Of a stretch of 64,000 nucleotides of DNA, positions 46,101 to 56,100 are shown one piece after another. The DNA is from Eudorina sp. 2006-703-Eu-15 (Eukaryota > Chlorophyta > Chlorophyceae > Chlamydomonadales > Volvocaceae), in NCBI GenBank assembly GCA_003117195.1, contig BDSI01000003.1, positions 1,951,551-2,015,550 of the forward strand, written 5' to 3'. Positions within the stretch are counted from its first letter, which is position 1. Every line of letters begins with the position of its first letter. A program made the position numbers and the translations under genes. The notes beneath the pieces are model-generated. The model worked only from the letters and a program-made list of their open reading frames with translations, ran no database searches and was not told the origin of the DNA.

Positions 46101-46264
46101 CCGTTGCGGTGCGTGCACTCTGTAACGTTTTCCGTTTAATGCAGAGTACGGCTTGCCGTACAGGTGCACTTTATGTGTGCAACGGACGTTATGTCCTTCC
46201 TTCCTCCTCAGCCGAACGCGGGCGATGGCGCGTGTTGGCACGTGGCGTGCATTCGACGCCTTGA
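43108..46264 (+). CDS. Hydroxyproline-rich glycoprotein fused to a CAP/SCP/PR-1 domain
   Basis: Probable extracellular matrix protein. The first exon (to 44308) encodes some 290 residues of Pro-rich rod ([13 protein letters not shown]), which in volvocine algae is normally hydroxylated and glycosylated. Exons 44614-44807, 45199-45354 and 45751-45904 encode a CAP domain: NYYRALHQVGPLAWS, then HSGSGAYGEN, WYYEVKDY, GHFTQL|VWRGSTVFGCG and VVVCRYQPSGN. The two His and two Glu of the usual CAP tetrad are present (H in MKHS, E in YGEN, E in WYYE, H in GHFTQ). The last exon is either 46046-46125 or 46212-46264; both fit phase 1. The N-terminus is uncertain: no signal peptide is visible from the ATG at 43108, so a 5' exon is probably missing. 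Pherophorin-like rod plus CAP is my description, not a named gene. Confidence 0.85.
44352..44356 (+). promoter_or_regulatory. TGTAA inside the first intron of the HRGP-CAP gene
   Basis: If the donor at 44308 is not used, translation stops at the TGA at 44338-44340, and this poly(A)-type motif follows 11 bases later. It could end a short transcript encoding only the Pro-rich part. Confidence 0.3.
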
Positions 46265-47546
46265 GGTGCCCGACTGCGGCACTTGGCAGCAGGGTGGCCA
46301 TCTGAAGATATGAATATATATTCGGCCGAAAATCTTGAGTTTTGATAGATGCTTTCCCTTGGGAGAAAAACGAGGGTTTAGATACTCATGGCCTCTCGCG
46401 CGGGGAAAAGCCCCCTTGAGTAGATGAAAAGCCGGCAAAAGCTCCCTCCGACAGATACTTTCATCACGATTGGGAAAGGCAGGAGCGCATTTTGGCAGCG
46501 CCATACCGTAACGCGGCATTGTATTTCATGTCGGAGAACCGAAACGCTTCCTCCGCCCGTCGACCGTTACCCCCGGTCACGGGCTGCCTCACCCACCGCC
46601 GCAGTCCTGCCCCTCCGAGCCGACGCCGCCACCTTCGCCCTCCAGTCATCTTATGCGGCCCCGCCGCCGCCACAAGCGACCGGCACCGCCGCAGCCGCCG
46701 CAGCCCCGCAATAGACCACACGGGGCGCCTGCAGCAGCGGTCGTCGCCCATCGTCGAGGTGCCGCCGCCGGTGCCGGCGAGGGTCGAAATGCTGTCCGCG
46801 ATGGCACTGCGGGCGGCAGTAGCGCTGTGGCAGTAGTACCGTGCTGGTTGCCCAGGAGCCGAGGATACCCGACTGGGATGGATGTGAACCCCAGATCGAC
46901 CCAGATGGCAGCTGGCGCGGCGCATATGCACTTTTATTTGATGCCCAGCGTGCAAAGATGTTTTTTGTATTTGACGGCGCATCGCCGAGTTGGGCCCCAT
47001 TGGTGGCCCTCGGCCCGCGACTCCGGGCTCCAGTGTATTGCCATGACAGGTGGTAACTCAGTCCCTGCCACCTTGTTTGCTTCGCATTACCTTCTTCGTT
47101 TGGTGGTTGCTCTTGAGATGACCGCGACGATGGTGCGCTGAATGCATCGGTACCGTAGATAGTAGATACCGTAGGTGCCGTAGGTACTGCTTACCCGTCG
47201 TACCTGCACGTGCCTCCCCGCAGCCTTCCTGGAGGTCCTTAGCGACGGCGCAATAGGCAGTTGTGGACCTCCCCCCCGGCCGTCAGGATTGCGTTAAGAA
47301 AGTTTTGCTGCGGCGCAGGGTGGCACTGGGCGACTGTTGGCGGGGGCGTTTCGGTTTGGTCGTTCGTAGTACCGGTGACGGTGAGCCCCAGACCGGGGTA
47401 CAAAAGGCTTCGAGTTTCCTGCATTTTACGAAGAGGACCTGCAGCTAGTGGAGTCATTGCCAGCTGTTGCGTCGTACGTTCTCGTACGTTCTCGTTGCGG
47501 ATTTTGGTGAATGGGGTCCCTTGGCGAAGCACATGGCCGGGTGGAT
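46265..47546. other. Intergenic; one orphan open frame
   Basis: No gene assigned. A plus-strand frame at 46841-47056 (72 residues with EPRIPDWDGCEPQIDPDGSW and KMFFVFDGASPSW) looks protein-like in composition but has no recognised family and no clear splice partner. Confidence 0.4.
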
Positions 47547-48461
47547 CAGGGCGTGTCTGAACTCTGAAGGGGTTGGACAGACCACGCCGCCACGGCACAG
47601 GGCACGCCGTCAAGGGCGCGACCATTCCCAGGCAACCGAAGACGCAAACAGCTTTGAGTCCCGGTTGAGCTCCTGAAGGCCTGACGCATGATGCCCAGTG
47701 AGGTGGTGTTAGACATTACTAAGCCTTCTAACCGACAACAGAAGCGCCAACGACTCGAATTCCGAGCCAAACGCTGGAAGGCGTGATTGCCGATGCGCTT
47801 TGATGATGGGAAAAAGTGGAACCGTAGTAGTAGTGTGTTCATTTACGTTTCAGGGCGTGTCTGAACTCTGAAGGGGTTGGACAGACCACGCCGCCACGGC
47901 ATAGGGCACGCCGTCAAGGGCGCGACCATTCCCAGGCAACCGAAGACGCAAACAGCTTTGAGTCCCGGTTGAGCTCCTGAAGGCCTGACGCATGATGCCC
48001 AGTGAGGTGGTGTTAGACATTACTAAGCCTTCTAACCGACAACAGAAGCGCCAACGACTCGAATTCCGAGCCAAACGCTGGAAGGCGTGATTGCCGATGC
48101 GCTTTGATGATGGGAAAAAGTGGAACCGTAGTAGTAGTGTGTTCATTTACGTTTCAGGGCGTGTCTGAACTCTGAAGGGGTTGGACAGACCACGCCGCCA
48201 CGGCATAGGGCACGCCGTCAAGGGCGCGACCATTCCCAGGCAACCGAAGACGCAAACAGCTTTGAGTCCCGGTTGAGCTCCTGAAGGCCTGACGCATGAT
48301 GCCCAGTGAGGTGGTGTTAGACATTACTAAGCCTTCTAACCGACAACAGAAGCGCCAACGACTCGAATTCCGAGCCATTGAACGCTGGAAGGCGTGATTG
48401 CCGATGCGCTTTGATGATGGGAAAAAGTGGAACCGTAGTAGTAGTGTGTTCATTTACGTTT
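47547..48461. repeat. Three tandem 304-bp repeats
   Basis: Units 47547-47850, 47851-48154 and 48155-48461 begin CAGGGCGTGTCTGAACTC and end CATTTACGTTT. I see one base change between units 1 and 2 and a 3-base insertion (TTG) in unit 3, so identity is above 99%. Each unit keeps a minus-strand open frame of 98-99 codons starting MNTLLLRFHFFPSS. Because the repeats are nearly identical, that frame is no evidence of selection. Confidence 0.95.
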
Positions 48462-48750
48462 CAATTGACTGTCACCTTTGGAAACTCTTCGCACACAACC
48501 TTTTCGTGACGTCGGTGACCGACATGAGTTCACAATAGTCTGCGACGCATGCAATTGACGTTTCATCTACCCAAAACTAATCTGAACTTTGTGCGTCGAG
48601 TCACAATGACGGTACCCCTGGACAACTTGCGCAGCGGTATCCTGATTACATAATTCTTAAACAAAAAACACATGGATTTCGGTGTGATGCTGTGCCGAGC
48701 AACGATGGCCACTTGATCAGTCGCACCTGGGTACACCGGACCTTACCCCG

Positions 48751-50581
48751 ATGGACAGCTGGGTGTGTCCCGTGTGTTACCGCGAGCACCTCTCTTCCGA
48801 CCAGCGCTACATCATCCTGCAATGCGGCCACCAGTACTGCGCGAGGGTGAGCATCGCTTCTGCGGCAGTACATCGTGGAACGAACAATGGCACGGGGCGG
48901 AGCAAACCCACGCCCTACTTCGACCGGTCAGCACGCCCTCAGGAGGCAACAGGGTGTGTGTGCTTGCCACCACATCCCACGTCCCTCGCAGTGCCTCGGG
49001 GAACACGTTTGGAGGCAGCAAACGAACCGCCGTCCCACATGTCCGATCTGCCGCCAGCCAATGCTCCACTGCGGCCCGGGTCCAACGGCCTCCGACCCGC
49101 GGGTCGGGGACGGCGGCGCCGTACCGGCGGCCGTACCGGCAAAAGACACGCCGGTGGGAGCGACCCGTGGATCCGAGGGACGGCGACCGGACACCCTTCC
49201 CCTCCAAATCGGCCGAGTGCGATTTGAGGTGTGTGATGGATGGGATAACTGGATATGGACGCCCCGTCGCACGTGCGTGAGTGTGCGTGTTCTCGCCTAT
49301 CAGCTCATGCTGCATCTGAATTCGGTGACCCAACCCATGGAGCTGGGCCGTCGCACCCTCCCCCTAGCGATCCATTCGGGGTCATCTGCCTGCCGTACCC
49401 CCGCCGTACGTACCGTACTGCAGCTCCGAGTTGACCTCCCGGAGGTCAGCAGCGGGCGAGTACGCGCCGCGATCTGTGAGCTCCTCAAGCTTGAGCCCAG
49501 CCGGTACGTAGGGCGGTGACGACGGCGACGGCGGTGGTGAAGCCCCGGGTCTTTGGGGACTTTGGGATCAGGTCGTGGTGTGATGGACAGGGTATTGGAT
49601 TTACCTTGCTGCGTAGCGTGGTAGGAGGGTTGAAGAGGGGCGCCGCGGGTGACGAGTTGGGTGCGGATGCCGACCACGGGTGTCGTACCAGAAATCCCGG
49701 ATGTGCTGTGTTGTACTGCGACGGGGACCGCATAGCATAGGGCCCCGCGCGGGTAAGTAAGGCCCTCATGTGAGATGTGGAGCTGGCGCGCATTCATGCA
49801 TTCTTGGAGGTGTGGTATGCCTCACCTCCCTCGACTCCTTGGCTCTCCGGCTTTTACCGCCGTCTTCAAAGGGCAAGTCCGCCTGCGCCACGGATGGGAT
49901 CCAACGCGCACATCGACTACGGCCCGCAGCACGTTTGTGTTTCGGAAAAGAACCCCGCTCAGCACGTTTGTGTATTCGTCCCGCGCCGCCCCCGCCCCCG
50001 CCAGGCTCAAGCTGGTGAGCCGGGGCCGCTGCCTGGAGAGTGAGGAGCAGCTGCGCGCGGCGGCGGCGGCGCGGGCGGTGGTCGTGGTGCTGGCGTCGCG
50101 CGGCGCGGGCGGCGCGGCAGCTGGGAGCCAGCTAGCGCGATGGTGGGTCCAACGGGCACGGTATGGTGCGCGGCCGTTCGAGGCGCGCTGCGGTGCGCCC
50201 ACAAGGAGTCCAGGATGGATGCAATGGCGCTGCGTCTTCTTGCCCCCAAGTCCCGCTTGCGGCAAACCGATTCCGATTTCCGACTCGTGTGAAGAGTCAA
50301 GAACTCGAAGGCCTTCTGTCCCGACCCCCTCCCCTGCGCTGTGCTGTGGGGACATCCGCCGCAGCCTGACGGCGGTCCTTCGGGCTGGCGGGCGGCGGCT
50401 GGCGGGCTGGCTCCAGGCGCTTGCGGCGTCGCGGACCGGCCTGCGGCTGCGGGAAGCCTGGCGGCCGGTGCAGGACACCCTGCGCCTCTTCCTGTCCTCC
50501 CTGCACCCCGCCTACGTGGCTCCGGGCCGAGAGCCGAGCAGGGGCCATGCCAGCGAGGCGCAAGACCAAAGGCAGCGCTGA
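48751..50581 (+). CDS. RING finger - ubiquitin-like domain protein (probable E3 ligase)
   Basis: Exons 48751-48846, 48992-49503 (perhaps split, see below), 50005-50142 and 50365-50581. Splicing of exons 1 and 2 completes a C3HC4 RING: C6-C9, C25-H27, C30-C33, C49-C52 (CPVC, QCGHQYCARC, CPIC). The later part has a ubiquitin-like fold pattern: LRVDLPEVSSGRVRAAI, ELLKLEPSR|LKLVSRGR, CLESEEQL, ARAVVVVLAS. The tail is a helical RRLAGWLQALAASR segment. RING proteins with an integral UBL usually act as ubiquitin ligases, the UBL docking to the proteasome or an E2; here that is inference. A 195-bp stop-free stretch inside exon 2 has good splice sites, giving 255 residues if spliced or 320 if retained. 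I do not recognise a named orthologue. Confidence 0.82.
49229..49423 (+). other. Probable 195-bp in-frame intron in the RING-UBL gene
   Basis: Donor GAG|GTGTGTG and acceptor TACTGCAG|CTC, both in phase 0. The length is a multiple of three and there is no stop codon. Removing it joins LQIGRVRFE to LRVDLPEV, which makes a better ubiquitin-like first strand than the retained sequence. Confidence 0.6.
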
Positions 50582-52705
50582 CGCGGGATGACACCCGGCG
50601 GGGGGAGGCGCCACTGGGTGCTTTCGTGTTCTGTCGAAGCTAGACAGCGGGGCGGCTGAGAAGACAAAGGAGAAACAGAGGAATGCTGACGCCCCTGATG
50701 GTCGCTTGGCGGCCCCAGAGGCCAGAGCCCAGACAGATCTCGTTTGGGCAGTGTGGGTGGCGTGGATATAGCGATATGGAGCGTTTGAACAGCATGGAAC
50801 GTTCGCGGGCTGGTAATGAGCGTTCCCGACGGGCTAGGGTGGGCCTTTCACCGGCGTAGTCCACGCCAGGCCGGACAGGGAGGGAAGATGGGGAGGAGGG
50901 GGAAGGGGTGCGGGTGCGGTGGTCTGTTGAAGGCCCGAGCTGCTTGGCCGGCGGCAGGCAGGTAAAAGTTCTGATCAAGTCCAGATGTGGCATCTTCCAG
51001 CACAGCCACAGCCACGTCGCTGGCGCCGCGGTTTGGGAAGCATGGCAGGCGGCGGGTGGCAGCACACAACATTTGAACATGTGGGCACGGATGCGGCACC
51101 GCGATCGCCCACCCTGGCAAGCCACGACTTTCCTTCAAGAGGTGTTAGCAGCGCCGCACAAGGTGCAAGCAAGAGTAAGGGGCGATGTGGCGAGCTCGAG
51201 TCACGCAGGAGTACGCCCGGGGAGGCCCGCAGTAGGCCGTCCCAACTACACTTCCATCTGAATGCCATCTTGAAGTACCGTAAAATGAAAGAATGTTTAA
51301 CGAATCCTTTCATCGCCACCCAGTGGGTTCGACCAGAGAACGTAGCCGGGACCGCATCTCAGGAACGGCGACACATGGTAGCCACCTCGCGGAGGACCCG
51401 TACGTCTCGTCCAAGCAATGTCGTAACACCAAACGCCGCAGAGACCAAGACCCGACGTCTCGCAACCCGCCCAGATAACGAGCTAACAGCACTGTCACCC
51501 CTTCCCGCTGAACGCATGATGATGGTGTGCAAGTATGCCCCTCAGGTCAAGAACCCTACCCAAACATAGGCTCACAGCGGCAGGGCCTCCCACATGCGAG
51601 GCATGTACGATGGCACAGTACGACCATGCAGTACACGCGCGCACACCACGGGGCGCCATATGCGGCGGTATCAAAGTCCGTCCTCCTCCGCCGGCACATG
51701 TTGACAGCAAGGACACGGCCTCCAAACGTATACACCGTGCATGTGCAGGGCCTGAGTCCGTCGAAGACTCCTGTCTGATTCAGCTCCTGCAACATGTCTG
51801 GCGGGCCATCGCAGCCCCCAACCCCCACGTTCACATGGTCTTACTAGCACCGCAAGGCTCCTCACGAGAAGCTGCCGACCCCGCATGCGAGCATCAGTGA
51901 ACCGTCCGCACGGATCAGCGCGCCCCAACTGCCAAAAAGCAACCCTAGTCCCCAGCTTGGTGCTTGAAGCTTGATGCAACCGCCCCAGAGCAGAGGTTTT
52001 ATCAGCACGCCGTGCGGTTCAACCACCCGCGCACGCGCCCCGCGGAACTCTTTGCTGCACGCTTCCTCGTGTGTAACGAGCTCGAGACGCTCGACGCGCA
52101 AACCAACGCAACAGCCGGCGCCCACGAGCACTTGCAGGGTCGGTTGTGACTCCAAGAGGAAGCCATAAGGCCCATCTGGGACGAGACCCCAGTGGAGGTG
52201 GACCCCCGTGGCGGTGGGTCCAACCCGCGGCCGCGTCCATCGCGCCTCTGCGGCCGTGTGCTGTGCCGTGCTGCGACTCCCTAGCCCACCAACACATCCA
52301 ATCGCCCTTCCGCGCGCAGGTTCCTGAACCTCCCGCGGGAGGTTGGAAGGGCTTGTAAGGCAAGCCAGGTGGCCAAGTACACCCACCCCATGCGCCGAGC
52401 CTCAGCATCCATCCGAGAAACGAACGATGAGAGCTCGCGAAGGTAAGACAGTTCCACGGCATCGTCAGCGGTAGCCGCAGCGGCGCTACCCATGTGTCTG
52501 CGCGCTGGCCGACCTTGGGGACACCTCCCCAGGCGTTGCAATACAGGCCGGTCCTGTGGCGCCACCACGCGGGCAAGATGGGGTTCCTTTGCGGAGCCAC
52601 GGGACTTATGATCCACACACACACATACGGTATACCCACGCCCACACCCACGTCACAAACCCACAAACGCATCGCCGCCCAGTCTTTCGTAAGCGCGCAA
52701 CAATC

Positions 52706-52740
<35 letters not shown>

Positions 52741-53193
52741 GTTCGTATTACGACAATGGTTCACGAACAGGACACACGGCTAGATAGGTGCAGGTGCTGC
52801 ACACACGACCACAACAACACACCAATAACCAAGCACCAACAGCCGCGGTTCTTCGCTTGACAGCAGCTTTGCGACCATGGACCAGGAACGGGCTGTCCGG
52901 GTACCGCCCGTCCCCCCATGTGACCTGGAGCCACAGTCGCCCCCTCCCCACTCCGGGCATGTCCAAGGACCGGGCTGCTCCCTCAAACCCTACCACACCG
53001 CCCCCCGCACCGCCCCCCGCTCCGGCCCCACCAGCTCCGGCCCCCGCACCGGCCCCCGCTCCGCCCACCTACCCACCCCGTTCGGTCATGTTTCTAACAA
53101 ACAATGTGTCTATCACACTCCACCTACACAGCAGCAATCGCTTCATTCGCCTGGACCTGACTTCCCCTCCCTCCCTCCCTCAGTATCCCTCCC
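50582..53193. other. Intergenic between convergent RING-UBL and threonine deaminase genes
   Basis: This holds the 3' UTRs of both convergent genes and no recognised gene. Open frames such as those near 51862-52386 lack motifs. A (CA)n microsatellite lies at 52707-52738. Confidence 0.5.
52707..52738. repeat. (CA)n microsatellite
   Basis: About sixteen CA units without interruption. Confidence 0.95.
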
Positions 53194-56100
53194 TCACTGG
53201 ATGAACTTGTCAAAGACCTCCCGCACCGCGCCCTGCAGCTCCTTGAACGCGAAGCCCTCCTCGCCGTGGCCCCGGAGCGACTGCAGCGCCGCCTCGAACC
53301 GCTCCTCCTCGTAGGGCGGAACCTGGCGGGACGGAGGGCGGGACGGAGGGCGGGGGGGACGTGGGGGAGGGAGGGTCATGGGGTCGACGAAGGACATCAT
53401 ACAGAACTGGTGGCCATCATCCATCTCCATCTTCCCCCTCACCTTCTCTCCCCCTTGCCCCTCTTCCTTCCGCCCCTCCTCTCCCCGCAAGCCCCCTGCC
53501 CCAATCTCTCCGCAAGCCCCCTGCCCTCCTCTCCCGCAAGCCCCCGCCCGCCTCCCCCACAAGCCCTCCCCCCGCACCTGCACGCCCAGCAGCACGCTTG
53601 ACTCCCTGTTGCCCGAGTTGCGGTAGTGGAACAGCGTCACGTTCCAGGCCGGCGACACGACGTCCAGGAAGCGGCGCAGCGCCCCGGGCCGCTCCGGGAA
53701 GGTGACCTGCAGTATCTTCTCGTCCTCGATGCGGCCCGTGTAGGACCGAGCGCGGCCGCCCGCCAGGTGCCGCAGGTGGACCTGACGCGGGGAGGAAGGC
53801 GCGGGGGGAGGGGAGGGAAGGGGGGAGGGAAGGGGGGAGGGGAGGGGAGGGGAGGGGCAGGAGGAAGGCGCGGGGGAGGGAAGAGGGGAGGGAAGGGGGA
53901 GGGGAGGGGGCAGGAGGAAGGCGCGGGGGGGAAGAGGGGAGGGGGGAGGGGAGGGGAGGGCAGGAGGAAGGCGCGGGGGGAGGGGAAGAGGGGAGGGAAA
54001 GTGGGAGGGGAGGGGGAGGGCAGGAGGAAGGCGCGGGGGGAGGGGAGGGGCGCGGGAAAAAAGGGGGGGAAGGGGGAGGGCCACACCCCACAAGGCCAGT
54101 TAAAAGACCCGACTTGAGGAGGGCCATGCAGCTGAAGAAGCGTCATAACCGGAGGGAAGCACACGATGCATCAGCGCAGCGTGGTTTGCCACACTCTTCA
54201 CACATGAAGAAAGGGGGGAGCGGGGCGCTGCGATCGTCGGTCACAAGCGGTGCACCTTGGCGGCCGACACGTCACGAATTCAGGGCCGTTCATAAGCGCG
54301 GGCGGCCAATAGGACCGCGCCTTCAGGAGGGAGATTAATTGCGGGCGATGGTGTCGGAGGGCGAGGGCGCATATTAGGCAGCCGGATCGCAGCCGGCGGT
54401 CATTGCGGGTCCCCGACGATTTCACATGGCAGCATCGCAGGGGGTGGTGGGGCCCGCACCGCCTTCTAACCCTGCCCCTGCCGAACCTCTGCCGTACCGC
54501 TGCCCCCCTGCCGTACACTGCTTGCCGCACACTCCCACCTGCGCCACCTCCAGCCCGCTGATGTCCGAGGTGACCATCCCCGCGCCGTTGAGGCGGTCCA
54601 GCAGCGCGGTGAGCTGCTCCGGGGAGCGGATGCCCACACCCCACAGCACCTGCGCCGTGGTGCCCGCCGAGTAGCGGTACTTGAACTCCGTGACGGAGAG
54701 GTCGGGGTCGCTGGAGATGGCCATTGAGATGAAGTCCCTGGAGCGGTGGGGCGGTGGGGTACAGCAAATTGGTAGACATATTCGTTGATGCCAGAGCAAA
54801 TCGGTGTGGCGGTGGGGTAGCAAGGGTGGCGGGAGGGGGATGAAGTGAGAAGAGCCCACAGACACAGACACGCGCAGCCCGGCAGGTGATGGGGGAGAAG
54901 GCGGGTGGGCGACGGACCCACCGAATCCACTCAGGCCACTGGGTGCCCTCGGGTGAGCTGGAAAGTGGGGCCAGGGTCGGGGATGACCCGGTGGTCAGAT
55001 CCACAACAGGCTGTCGTCACCGTCGTCACCGCCGTCGCCGCCGACACCCACAGCGCAAAATCCGACACTCCTCCCTTGTGCCAGGCTTACTGTTTGTCTT
55101 GCCCCCTTTCACAAACCCACCGCCGCCGCACCGCACCGCCCCCCGACCCCGACCTCCCATTCCCCGCTCACCCCCGGTCCCCGCCCTATTTTCTCTCCAT
55201 CGCACGCCCTCTGTTTTTTTAACCTCCTCGTGACTCACTTGAAGGCCCCGGGCCGCTCCGGGATGGTGGTTGTGAGGGTGGCCTCGGTGCGTCCGCCCAC
55301 GTTGGCCAGTTCCGCCACCAGCCGCAGCCGCTCGAAGTTCATGTTGGCGCCGCTGGTCACTGCGACCACCGTGGCGCCTGCGGGCAGGCGGGGGGGGGTA
55401 GGGTGGCGGACAGAGAGGCAGCGAGATGGTCAGGGACGAGGAGCGAGGCAGGGTTTAACCCACCCACCGAGCCACCTTGCAAGCCCCTTCGGTTACCCCC
55501 AGCCAACCACGTCAACACCCAGCCAGCCACCAAGCCGAGCGAGCCACCCACCCTTCATGCCGTTGCGCTTGAGCCAGGCCTTGGCCCCCGCCACCGCCAG
55601 CGCCCCCGCCGGCTCCAGGATGGACCTCGTCTCGTTGAAGACGTCCTTGATGGCGGCGGACACGGCGCTGTTGTCCACCAGCACCACCCCGTCCACCAGC
55701 TCGCGGCACAGCCGGAACGTCTCCTGACCCACCTGTCAGGCGGGAGGGCGGGTGGCATAACATGTGACACCACAGGTGACATTACCACAGGTGACACCAC
55801 AGGTGGCATAACATGTCACACCTCAGGTGGCACAATAAGGGAGAACGTTCCGTTTGGCGTTTGCCTCCTCGTAAACCCTTCCGGCTCGTCCATAATCCGG
55901 ACCCACTTCCTCTCAGCAAACCAACGCCGTAAACACCCCTTCCCCAACTCGCAGGGCCCTCGCGCCCTCCCGTACCTACACATGTCCCACATCCACATCG
56001 ACTGCCGAGCTGGACTCCTCATTTCTCGCGGCTCAGTCCTCTTATACACCAACACACACTGGTATTGTCAACAGCCATTGCCTGCATCACCGGTCAATCT

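Noticed and set aside
47549..48453. Three paralogous 98-99 residue genes on the minus strand
   Set aside because: The units are too recent for codon conservation to mean anything, and no start context, splice site or family supports them.
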